Below, one piece after another: positions 13,601-23,176 of a stretch of 64,000 nt of DNA. The notes below the pieces were generated by a model, which worked only from the letters and a program-made list of their open reading frames with translations, had not been told where the DNA came from and made no database searches. Numbering within the stretch: position 1 is the stretch's first letter; every line of letters starts with the position of its first letter. Location: the NCBI RefSeq assembly GCF_025698545.1, contig NC_068577.1:2203501-2267500 (forward strand), given 5' to 3'. The stretch comes from Gossypium raimondii. Lineage: Eukaryota; Streptophyta; Magnoliopsida; Malvales; Malvaceae. The translations under genes were made by a program, and so were the position numbers.

Positions 13601-16600
13601 CACACATGCCCAACTTGTAGACCAAATTGTGATAAGTTCTGTTGTTGACCCTCTTAGTAAAGATATCGACTAATTGTCGGTCAGATGTCACATGGACTAA
13701 GTTCAAAATACTGGTAGTCAACTTCTCTTTAATGAAGTGCCTATCAATCTCAATATGTTTTGTTTGATCATGTTGGACTGGGTTTTGAGCAATATTGATG
13801 GCAGTTATGTTATCACAAAAGCTCACAAACTCCCTGAGCAATGACTTTGTATTCTGCCTTAATAAGATTACCTCCCACAAGTCTACAATATCCGGATGTT
13901 GATCTTCGATCGTCTAGTAACCCAGCCCAATCTGCATTGGTAACTGGTAAAATGGGGTGTAAACCAGCAGAATCGCCTATGGAGAGCAATTATAAGCTGC
14001 AAACAGGGACTGAAGAGTCAGTGGATAAGGAGAGATACCAAAGCCTGGTTGGAAGATTAATCTATCTCTCACACATTGGACCCAACATAGCATATTCCAT
14101 AAGCTTGGTAAGCTAATTCATGCATGATTCTCGAAAATCCCACATGCAGGCTGTTTTTCGCATTCTATCTAAAGTCTGCACCAAGAAAAAGGTCTCCTTT
14201 TCTCTAAACATGGTAACCTCCAAATAAATGCCTATAGAAATGCAGATTGGGTAGAATCTCTATATGATAGGAGGTCTACATCTTGGTATTGCACCTTGTT
14301 AGAGGAAACCTAGTCACTTGGAGGAGCAAAAAACAAAGTGTGATTGCTCGATCAAGTGCAGGGGCAGAATATAGAGCAATGGCTGAAGGTGTTTGTCAAC
14401 TTCTGTGGTTACAAAAATTACTGGATAAATTAAAACTATTAGAAGAAAAAAATTATCCTTGTACTGTGATAACAAAGATGCCATCGGTATTGCTCAAAAT
14501 CCGATTCAACATCGAACAAAACACATTGAGATTGATCGACACTTTATAAAAAAAAAAGGTTGACTACTGGAGCTTTGAGACTAATCCATGTGACATCTGG
14601 CAGACAGTTAGCTGACGTATTAGCCAAAGGACTCAACAACAGAACATATCATAATTTGATTTGCAAGTTGGCCATGTGTAATATTTATGCACCAACTTGA
14701 GGAGAAGTGTTGAATAATTAACAGATTAAGCAAATTCTTAGAGATTAGACAAGTAACTTTTTAGCTAATTGATTATATTTAGGAATCATAAAATATTTAA
14801 TTTCTTTTTCTTTTCTTATTGTATGTGTATGAATAGCTTGAAAATTATTCTTAAATTTGATAAGAAAGAAATTTTCACTATCTTTCTTCTTTTTGGTTGC
14901 CCACTCAATTTCTAACAATAATGAGTTTGAGCCTTTGAGGATCGATCCTTGGTCCTAATTTGATAGAGACCTCCAACTTCTTTGGCATTGCTAATCATCT
15001 TCCCCGAATGACTATGAGAGGAGGAAAACTTAGCAATACACGTCAAATCTCTAGTAACTTTACTAATTCACAGCCAGTTGCATGTTAACTTTGGAAACAA
15101 AAGGACAGCTTGAAGTGTTAATGTGTTGGATATGGTCACTTTCACAATACCAGTCACCTTTGTCAGTGACCCAACGACAATTTTGACTGTACAACTCTTG
15201 TGAATTGAGCTGCGTTCTTGTAACGATGATACATCACCTATCATGTGGTCTGAAGCTCTAGAATCTGTAGTCCAGGTTGCTGAATCTTCTTCAACATGGT
15301 GAGCGGTGAAAGAATACCTATTTCAGCACTGGGTCCTGTAGAGACAATCCTGGTAGCGTTTGAAACTTGGCTGAATATAACAGAACCTTCTGATCCACTA
15401 GTGCTCAAAGCTTTCTGACCAGACAAGGTTCCCGATGATTCTAATCCCATGAGGGTTTGGGTCATTAAATTAGTCTATCTCAAATAGCTGACATAATCCT
15501 CTGTTTAGCCGTGCATAGTTCTCCAAATTAGTCTATCAGTTCCTTTCAATGTAGCTTTTAATATCCCAAGAATCTTGGAATAAGATTCCCGGGTTTGCAC
15601 AGGTAGAAACTATTAGGTCCAAGAATCTAATGTTTGATGCAATTTCCATTGTTACTGTAAGAATGGATATATTTACATATATGGGATTGTTTATGTACAT
15701 ATTTGCAACCTGAAAACCCACATAATATTTTTTTAGTGGTTCATTCCTCCCCTAATTGACTATTTGGTTTTAGTGTCCTCTCCTGATGTACATTTATATT
15801 TTCACTTTGCTTGGATATGAAGATGTTTGAATTGATCTGAAATCCAACAAGCATGAAATGAATGCATAGTAGAGTTGGTTCTACGAAAGAAGCATTTCAT
15901 ACATCCTTGGTTTGACTATGAAACTATTTGAAAAATGATTTTGATGAAGCATGATGTTTATCTGCTTTATTCCTAGGGTTATCACCATCAACATACTGGT
16001 TCAGCTGGAGACAGTAGTGGTGTATTTGCTAAATTCCGTGCAAGGCATAGTAGGTCATTATCATTTAATGAAGGAACTTTGGGCTCTCGTACTGTCGATC
16101 TTCGTGCTTCTACAATAAAATTGGACACAGAGGACACAGATTTACGGCTTTGCTTCAGAATTTTAACTCCACTGAAAACTTACACATTACAGGTGATTTA
16201 CAGAGGACACATAGCCTTTTGACTTTATAACAATGTTTTCTTGATGATGATTGTGTTGATAAGTTTTGTCGCTGGTTGGCCAGGCTGAAAATGGGGTAGA
16301 TAGAATGGACTGGGTTAATAAAATAACTGCAGTTATCGTATCTCTTTTGAATTCTCATATCCAGCAGCAGGTTCTTTAATTTTTTTTTCTGCTTTTAAAG
16401 CCACAGTTTTGCATTTGTAGTGATGTGAAATGCTCTAATTCTCATCAAATTGCTGCTAATAGTGCTTTGGTTGTCTGTTGTGGCTGCATCTGAAAAAAGC
16501 ATGTGGATATTCCCAGACCTCCTTCTAATGTTACATCACCTAATAGCCATGGTACTTCGGAGATTGAACAAACAGGCTATAGAGCAGAGCCCATCTCTTC

Positions 16601-18103
16601 AGTCCTCAGAAAAATTCCTGGAAATGATGTTTGTGCAGAGTGCAGTGCTGCTGAACCTGATTGGGCATCTCTTAATCTTTGCATACTGTTATGCATTGAA
16701 TGCTCAGGTGTTCACCGTAACCTTGGTGTACACATCTCAAAGGTGCAATTTATTCTTCAAAGAAAAGAAAGAACACCTCATGGTCTTCTTGGTTATTAGT
16801 TTGTAGTTCTTAATCTTTATTTGGTTTTCAACATGTTAGAAGAACTGTTAATGGGAAGGAGGATGGTAGAAGTAAATTGATATCATGATATTAAGTTCAT
16901 TTTAAGAGTCTTAAATAAAAGATTACTCTTTTTGTTTGTGCAGGTGAGATCTTTGACATTAGATGTCAAAGTGTGGGAACCTTCAATTGTGGAATTATTC
17001 TGTACTCTGGGCAATGCTTATTGTAACTCTATATGGGAAGGTTCACTCCTTAAGAATGAGAGGTAAGAGTTTCCCCAGGCTAATAAGAACATCAAAATAT
17101 GCTACTAACAACCATTTCTTCATTACTAAAGAATGAGTTTGAGGAAACTGATGATTTATACAATAATCTGCTTTCTATTTCCTGCTAATGTAATTCACTG
17201 CAGCGTGGATGAACCAAAGGCTACAAACACATCAGTACCAAAACCATGTGCCAAAGATGTGATTTCCCTTAAAGAGAAATACATTCATGCTAAGGTATTT
17301 AGTTGATCTTTCTTTCTCTTCATGTCCATGCAAATGCTGATTAGATAAGCCTTTCACCTCTTATGCTATTATGATATGAAGCTGTGATATCGAATACAAA
17401 ACCTACCTTTATTCCTTCTCCTAACCAGTATGTAGACAAATTGCTGATCATCAAAGATGCACTACAACCTGGAGATCCTCCTAATTTGACCAACATCTGG
17501 CAAGCAGTTAAGACTGATAATATACAAGAAGTATATCGTCTACTTGCAATATCAGAGGCCAACATTGTAAATACAACCTTTGATGATATTGTTAGCATTG
17601 AGTTGTATCACCATGTTGTTGATGCACAAGACTCGTCTCTTGAAAAGGAACAGCATGATCCATTGGACTGTCAGAGAATCAAGGATTCTAATGACCCGGG
17701 GAACTGTCTACAAGGTTGTTCATTGTTGCATCTGGCATGCCAAGGTGGGAACTGTGTGATGCTTGAGCTGCTGCTGCAGTTTGGTGCTGATATAAATATG
17801 CGCGACTTCCATGGAAGGACTCCTTTGCACCATTGCGTTGCGCTAGGGAACAACTCATTGGCAAAGCATCTACTAAGAAGGTAAGCTGCATAGGAAAACT
17901 GCAACTTCAGACAAATAAATGATAGCATCAAAGTATACTTAGTACTTTCATCTCTTGTAAAAGTGGTTTTAATTTTGGCAAAACTGTGCAGAGGAGCAAA
18001 GTCTTCAATTACAGATGAGGGGGGATTAAGTGCATTAGAAAGGGCGATGGAGAAGGGAGCAATTAAAGATGAGGAACTGTTTATTCTGCTGAATGGAAGC
18101 TAG
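1648..18103 (+). CDS. ACAP-type ARF GTPase-activating protein (BAR-PH-ArfGAP-ankyrin), 5' partial
   Basis: Proteins of this family (Arabidopsis AGD1-AGD4 group) stimulate GTP hydrolysis on ARF GTPases during membrane traffic. Sixteen exons join in frame: 1648-1718, 3116-3178, 4240-4284, 4841-4906, 11164-11211, 11321-11416, 11513-11554, 11992-12207, 12326-12454, 15977-16192, 16284-16370, 16500-16742, 16944-17062, 17204-17294, 17429-17880 and 17992-18103. The first eight encode the BAR coiled coil ([22 protein letters not shown]). The PH domain begins at 12326 ([11 protein letters not shown]) and is split by a 3.5-kb intron. The exon at 16500 carries the ArfGAP zinc finger, CAEC and CIEC separated by 16 residues, followed by CSGVHRNLG with the arginine finger. 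Ankyrin repeats follow ([18 protein letters not shown]), and the protein ends [11 protein letters not shown]. The BAR N-terminus is not visible. All seen exons are open, so the gene looks functional despite TE-loaded introns. The exact paralogue is not resolved. Confidence 0.9.
1933..2320. repeat. Dispersed repeat family 1, copy 1
   Basis: This intronic segment is similar to 26157-26515 along its length. Shared blocks include the stretches around 1933-2060 and 2140-2210, with several short indels. There is no coding content and I see no terminal repeats. The family is not recognised. Confidence 0.6.
2432..2622 (+). repeat. Direct repeat pair of about 80 nt
   Basis: Two near-identical copies, about 2432-2510 and 2544-2622, lie in direct orientation inside an ArfGAP intron. 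The core around GATGGTAGATATCATGCACC is identical, and differences increase at the ends. A local duplication is the simplest reading. Confidence 0.75.
5395..5700. repeat. Dispersed repeat family 2, copy 1
   Basis: Similar in the same orientation to about 27025-27270. The shared core includes GATCCTAAATCTAT, CCTTGAAGAATG and AACTTAGCATGTAAAA. It lies just left of the copia insertion in the same ArfGAP intron. It is non-coding and of unknown type. Confidence 0.6.
5994..6427 (-). repeat. copia 3' LTR
   Basis: Left-hand LTR, 3' with respect to the minus-strand element. It begins TGTTGGAAC on the plus strand and ends GTTCAACA, giving the expected inverted termini. It aligns almost throughout with the LTR at 10455-10894, with scattered substitutions and a 3-nt indel near the end. 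Confidence 0.92.
6422..10343 (-). pseudogene. Defective copia gag-pol
   Basis: Gag starts at 10343 with a proline-rich UBN2-type N-terminus (FTGENYHIW) but is interrupted by stops. A zinc-knuckle region follows in a shifted frame. Protease DSGCSHHM lies in 9176-9370. Integrase in 8108-9067 shows the HHCC segment ([16 protein letters not shown]) and the catalytic motifs [16 protein letters not shown] and [12 protein letters not shown]. Reverse transcriptase spans 7151-7918, with VKGYCQQYG and the active site YVDDLLVTG. RNase H in 6422-7045 has YSDSDWAGS and ETEYIA. The domains fall in different frames separated by stops (for example between protease and the knuckle, and near 8100-8270), so no intact polyprotein can be made from this copy. 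Confidence 0.93.
6428..6436 (-). other. Polypurine tract of the copia element
   Basis: Reads AAGGAGGAG on the minus strand immediately before the 3' LTR, the expected position for plus-strand DNA priming. Confidence 0.7.
10438..10452 (-). other. Primer binding site of the copia element
   Basis: On the minus strand this reads TGGTATCATGAGCCC, two bases inside the 5' LTR. The first eight bases match the initiator methionine tRNA 3'-end complement used by many plant copia elements; the remainder is diverged. Confidence 0.7.
10455..10894 (-). repeat. copia 5' LTR
   Basis: Right-hand LTR, 5' for the minus-strand element, 440 bp. Its inner terminus has TTTTGG where the other LTR has TGTTGG, a single change in the terminal dinucleotide. 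The close similarity of the two LTRs suggests a fairly young insertion; divergence must be measured by alignment. Confidence 0.92.
13354..13880 (-). pseudogene. copia RNase H fragment and 3' LTR, minus strand
   Basis: The minus-strand reading frame at 13587-13880 contains [20 protein letters not shown] and [14 protein letters not shown], the C-terminal RNase H block of copia polyproteins. It is followed by a purine tract and a likely LTR beginning TGTTGACC at 13574 and extending to about 13354. Only the 3' end of the element is present. Confidence 0.8.
13841..14917 (+). pseudogene. copia reverse transcriptase/RNase H fragment with 3' LTR, plus strand
   Basis: Plus-strand frames give the end of reverse transcriptase ([20 protein letters not shown]) and then RNase H ([24 protein letters not shown]), with the [10 protein letters not shown] block in a shifted frame. 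A purine tract at about 14700 is followed by TGTTGAATAA at 14708, the start of a LTR ending TCTAACA at 14917. It is related to, and inverted relative to, the fragment immediately to its left. Frameshifts and the missing 5' part make it non-functional. Confidence 0.82.
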
Positions 18104-19286
18104 TGAAACAAACATGGTTTTCCCCAAACTGGTAAAAGCCTGCGTCTCTCCCCTGATTTTCTCTTACGTTGGCCATTGTTGTTGCCTTTATATAAGCATA
18201 AAAAGAGCGTTATGTCCTGTTGGCATCATTAAGTAATGTTTTTTTTTGTTATAATAATTAAAACTTGATGTATTCGAGAGATAATTGTTGGAAGCTTCCC
18301 CTTGTGCTTGATTTTCTTTGTTGATTGTATTTGGCCTAAATTTCATTAACATAGTTTCTAAAACTTCAGGGCTAAGTCGAATGCGATTGTGAATGCTAGA
18401 GCCAATTTTCTTGGTTGTTTCCTAAATTGAGTTACATTTCTATTCAAATGCTCAATAATTCTGCTTGTAAGAATTGGATTAGCACAGTCGAAACCATTAA
18501 TTTTTGGTTTAAAATTATAGACAATAGAAAATTCATAATATATATAATAATTAATAAACACAAATAATAATTCAAGCATTCATTTTATAACTTTAATCTG
18601 GTTTAAACGGTTTTTTAGTTAGTTTGGCTGTTCTTTTATCGGTTCCCTGGCAAAAGTATCAGGGAAGCCCCTGTCCCTAGGGGTGGAATGCATTTCAATC
18701 CCTCTACTGAAAATGGGGAAATTAACCTTATCCATTTCGAAACATACGTAATTGAATTTGAAAATAAAAATGAAAATCTAACTCTAAAAGGAACTTTTGT
18801 GCTTATTCAAAGCTGCTGAATCAATTTCACCTTGAGAGGTTATGGCATGTAAATAATAGACATTCGATGAATGTTAGGACCCTCCTACGTACACAACACT
18901 GAAATGATTCGGTTAATATCATCTTTCTGATATTTGGTTTAGGCATGTGCAATATGATTGTTATGCATATTGCCAGACCTAAAATATGATCAGGCTAAAA
19001 TCAAATACCAAACATGACGAAATACTCAAAACCAGCCTAAGATTCCAATAATTATTACTAAATAATCATTTTTTTCCCCTCAAAACATAAAATCACAAGA
19101 TTTATCAGATGCAACAAAATTGTTAAAATTCAGAAGCTTAATATGCCATTTCACCAAATAGAAATGAGCATATCTTGTGATAACTCAATGGAGGAAGATC
19201 AAGTTGCATGGCCTTGCATTTGCTTCTATGAAGAAAGAGCAACCCTCCAAAGCTTTAACCAGACCTCACCATTGCTTCAATATCAT
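18104..19286. other. 3' flanks of ArfGAP and PPR genes; nothing else recognised
   Basis: Probable 3' UTRs of two convergent genes (ArfGAP from the left, PPR from the right) and AT-rich spacer. I see no RNA gene or repeat with supportable ends. Confidence 0.5.
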
Positions 19287-20474
19287 TTATAGAGGAAGAG
19301 CAGCTTCAATTTTGCCCCATGATTCTAAGGCATCACCTTTAAGCCTCTTTTTCATCTTCTCAACAACTTGCTTAGCTTCCTCTGATCTCGACCTTTCTAC
19401 CAACCCTTTAACCAGACCTTCCATCGCCTCAAACGGTGGAACCCATTTCCTCTTTATGATTTCCTTGCTCATTTCCAAAGCCATATCCAACTCTCCTTCA
19501 TTCACCATACTCCTAATCAAGCTATAATAAGCAAATGAACAAGGCAAAACATACCCATCACTCAGCATCTTATCCAAAACCTTCTTAGCCGATTCTAAAT
19601 CCCCTATCCTACAAAACCCATCAATAATAGTATTATAGCTAGCTGAATTTGGTTTCATCCCTTTTGAAATCATCTCATCTAACAACTTCTTAGCCCTGGC
19701 ACATTCCTTACTCTTGCACAACCTTGAAATCCTATGGTTATAAGTAGCCAAATTGCCTTCAATCCCTTTATTTATAACCTCTTTCATAACCCCATCAAAT
19801 CCATTTTGGTCCCCATTCTTCAAGTAAGCCCCTAGCAATATGTTATAAGTATCAATATTTGGATTGACATCCATTTTCTCAACCCATTCACGTGCAGATT
19901 CGATCTTATTTTCTTTTACAAATGCTTTTAATACCAAGTTATGCGATACTACCTTTGGCTTAACGCCAAGCTTCTTAGAAAGAGTCTTGAAGCAATCGTG
20001 AATTTGCTCAAACATACCATTGTTTAGATAAACTGTGAGAATAGCACAAAGGGATTTTTCAGATATATTACAATACCTGTTTCTAGACAAATCGTCGAGC
20101 GTTTGGAGTGCTTGTGGAACCATCCCAGCGTTTGAGTAAAGCATAATGAGACGAATCCAAAAACCTTCGGATTTGAGCGCAGGGGTGTCTTGAGAATGGA
20201 GCTTTTGGGTCTCGAGGAGCCGGTCGACGAGGTCGAGGCGGTTGGCACGGGCTAGCTTGCGGATGGAGAGGTGGTAGATGGGGCGGTGGCGGAGGAAAGT
20301 GGGCAAATGGGAACATTGTTCGAAGATTTCCGCTAGCTTTTCAGGGTCCTTCTCGGTTATTATGGCGGATTTCGCGGCTTTTAAAGATGGAAATGGAGGG
20401 TTCTGTTTTACGGCCTGAGTGGAGAAGAATGCTTTGGGGATTGCTAGCTTTGAGTTCCTGAAGATGGAAGCCAT
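19287..20474 (-). CDS. Small mitochondrial pentatricopeptide repeat protein (P class)
   Basis: A single-exon gene of 395 codons. The N-terminus (MASIFRNSKLAIPKAFFSTQ) is rich in Ser, Lys and Arg with no acidic residue, as expected for a mitochondrial presequence. About eight degenerate 35-residue PPR units follow from roughly residue 110, for example VVSHNLVLKAFVKENKIES, NIDTYNILLGAYLKNGD and NSASYNTIIDGFCRIGDLES. There is no E or DYW extension, so it is P class. Length and layout resemble the short PPR proteins found with plant mitochondrial ribosomes (PPR336-like); that orthology is inference. PPR proteins bind RNA sequence-specifically. The start is the first ATG of the open frame, and the gene ends with a normal stop. 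Antisense ORFs across it are shadows. Confidence 0.92.
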   Translation of the reverse strand: MASIFRNSKLAIPKAFFSTQAVKQNPPFPSLKAAKSAIITEKDPEKLAEIFEQCSHLPTFLRHRPIYHLSIRKLARANRLDLVDRLLETQKLHSQDTPALKSEGFWIRLIMLYSNAGMVPQALQTLDDLSRNRYCNISEKSLCAILTVYLNNGMFEQIHDCFKTLSKKLGVKPKVVSHNLVLKAFVKENKIESAREWVEKMDVNPNIDTYNILLGAYLKNGDQNGFDGVMKEVINKGIEGNLATYNHRISRLCKSKECARAKKLLDEMISKGMKPNSASYNTIIDGFCRIGDLESAKKVLDKMLSDGYVLPCSFAYYSLIRSMVNEGELDMALEMSKEIIKRKWVPPFEAMEGLVKGLVERSRSEEAKQVVEKMKKRLKGDALESWGKIEAALPL

Positions 20475-23036
20475 TGCTGTATTGATACTAAAAACTGAAA
20501 CTTGGAAAAAGGGCGATCAAGGTTTAGGGTTTTAGTATTCTCCACTAGAAAAGGTAAGGGAATTTCTAATAGGCGCGTTTACCAATAAGTAATACAAAAG
20601 CTAGTGGTAATGCAAAGTTTTGTATTGTTTAGTGTAATAAGTTTTAGGGTGAGTTTCGATTAGTGATGTGGTACGTTGTGTTTAACTTCTTTTTTTGTTT
20701 TTAGGTTACGATATTTAATCTCACATTTATCATTTTTTTATACTAAAAGTACCGTCCATCTAAACTCAACCAATCAATCAATGTTTAGTGTAATAAGTTT
20801 TAGGGTGAGTTTGAACTGAATTAAAAAATCGATTTATTTTATTTTTCAGTTTAATTATTCGATTTAAATGATTTATTCAATCAATTTTTATTTTAATATT
20901 TTAAACTAAATAAGCCATAAGACCAACATTTCATAACTCATTTATATACCCAAACTCAAATTTAAATCTTAAACTCAAATGCTCCCTAAAACTTAATACT
21001 CTTAAAAGTCTATTCATTAAAATTTAAAACTCAATACCCATTAATATTTAAAATCCAAATTAATAATTTAATTATTTTTCTGATATTCATTTTAATTTTT
21101 ATTATTTAATATAAAACCCAAATTGATATATATCTATCAAGAATAGTAGAAGGCATGGATATTGTATGCTACCATGTAAGAAAATAAATATTTTTGAGTT
21201 CCTTAAAATTGTTTGAATTAATTTTAATATTTTTATAATAAATTAAAATTAAAAGCAATACAATATACTAAATTGAAGAAAGAATACAATTATGTGAAAA
21301 AAATTAAAGGAAATAAAATTATAAGTACTTCAATTAGAAAAAAAAATCAACTAGAAATCATCTAAAAACCAAAAAAATCGAATTCAATTGAAGGTTCAAT
21401 TCTGTTCAATTTTGCTCCCTAGGTCAATTTGATTTATTCGATTTTTTACATAAAAAAATTGAATCGACCAAATGCACATCCCTAAAAATTGGACTTGACC
21501 CATTGGGAGTTGCAAGCTAGGCCCTACTGCTGAAATCTGATTTTTTCAGGCTCTTGAAAATAAGTAATTTTTAAAAAATAGATTAAATAGAAAATTAACC
21601 CTAAATTATAACATTTTTCTCACTTAAAGACTTAAGCTTTTCTTTTGTCAAAAAAGATACCTAAACTTTCATTCCATCACCATTTTTATTCAACCAGTAC
21701 TTATTAAAAAAAACCTTAACCAATCATGATTTCACACGTAACATTTTTAATCAAATAAAATTATGAATTTAATATTACATAAGAAATAAACACTTGCCCT
21801 AATAAATCTTTTTTATATAATTATTTATTTTAACCTAATAAAATGCCATCAATTTATAGGACTTAGCAAAAATTATGTCACACAGATAAATGAAATTAGT
21901 GGAATGTGAAAAGCTGAAGCTGATTTATAATATTACAAATTATATCAAAATTTATGTATAATTTTAATATTCATCCTTCAAAATAAAATAAAATAAATTA
22001 TTTATAATATTAATAGTATTTATAATAAAATATTATCCGAATAAATAATTTTGTTTTTGGGGGTTGCTGCCCATCTGTAAATGTCGACTGATGTTCATGG
22101 TTTTCAACTTTGATGGTTTATGACTTTTGAAAAAGCAAAAGAAAATTAGCCAATAGATTTTAGAAAAGTGGGATAAATATTAAAATTATACATAAATTTT
22201 AGTTAAATGTGTAATTTTATACATAAATTTTGATTTTGTGCAATGTCATACTTGAAATTTTGATATGATTCAATTTTCAAAAATTATTAATATAGTATTA
22301 TTTTATGTTTTGTATTGCATACACAGATAATTATATTTATCTAATATAAAAATAAATTGATATATTTATTTAAATGTGTATGATTGAATTAAAACTAAAG
22401 TTTCGTGTGTATAATTGTACCCAATCAAAGTTCATGTATAATTTGAGATTTATCTCTATTTTAAATAATGAGTAAACTATACCCAAGGTTATTAAACTAT
22501 TAGTAAGTTTAAACTTCAAAAAAGTATAAAATAATCATTAAACTATTCGAAAATTTTTATTTAAGTTAGCGAACTATTTAAGAGTTTTTGTTTAAATCGA
22601 TGGAATGTTTTAAGGCTTTTTTTTTAAGTTTGGCTAGCAAGCTTCAAGCGACGACTCAAGATTTAATATGATGGACTAGTACCATTCGATGAGTAGAAGA
22701 ATATACATTAGATCTAAGTCGATTTGACAGTCAATGTCAAAGATCGGAGAAGAAAGCTGTTTAGATTTTAATTTGTAAATTTGTAACGTTTAAAGTTGTT
22801 TCATAAAAAATAAACGAACATAAAAGGTCATATATCAACTATTTTTATAGTCTAATGACTTAAATGAAAATTTTTAAATAATTTAATAAATATTTTATAA
22901 TTTTTTTAAGTTGAGTAACTAAAATATAAATAAAAGAGTTCAACCTTTAATAATTTATTTTAACTTCTCTAAAAACAATTAACAAAAAAAAAAAACCTTT
23001 CCAAAACCATCAAAGCTGAAAACCTTTTCACCAGCA
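20475..23036. other. AT-rich intergenic region
   Basis: Divergent spacer between the PPR and aspartate-semialdehyde dehydrogenase genes. It holds a 31-nt exact direct repeat (20626-20656 and 20782-20812), a palindromic MITE-like segment near 22163-22455 and long A/T runs. No coding sequence was recognised. The promoters of both genes must lie at its ends. Confidence 0.6.
22163..22455. mobile_element. MITE-like inverted-repeat element
   Basis: The left end (GATAAATATTAAAATTATAC) and the reverse complement of the right end (GATAAATCTCAAATTATACA) match over about 35 bp. The arms continue inward imperfectly. No convincing target-site duplication was found. Confidence 0.6.
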
Positions 23037-23044
23037 TTTAAATA
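23037..23044 (+). promoter_or_regulatory. Possible TATA-like element of the aspartate-semialdehyde dehydrogenase gene
   Basis: TTTAAATA lies about 135 nt before the chosen start codon. If it is used, transcription would begin near 23070, leaving a 5' UTR of about 100 nt and excluding the upstream out-of-frame ATG at 23044. Confidence 0.35.
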
Positions 23045-23176
23045 TGAGCAGCAGTCACCACAGCAGCTTAGAGTTAGAGCTACCCTCTAGGCACTGCCGC
23101 CGCTTCGCCGCCACCACTTCTATACCTATAGGTCCCTTTTTCACTGTCTCACCTGAATTCCTCCTTGAGCTCGATA

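Larger units (their letters stand above)
12655..15601 (-). mobile_element. Nested copia-type retrotransposon remnants
   Basis: This cluster fills the intron that splits the PH domain. Outer element, minus strand: similar terminal segments near 12660-12757 and 15505-15601 (both with CTTGGAATAA and CACA ends) look like a short LTR pair. A purine-rich tract adjoins the left one (read on the minus strand, ending CTTGAGCGGAG). RNase H-like decayed coding follows at about 12790-13345, and protease/gag-like decayed coding at about 14950-15465 (ASDHMIGD on the minus strand). The middle has been replaced by two further fragments in opposite orientations (13354-13880 minus and 13841-14917 plus). No target duplication was found for the outer element. 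Confidence 0.7.

Noticed and set aside
19177-19527. ORF antisense to the PPR gene
   Set aside because: Shadow of the real minus-strand coding sequence.
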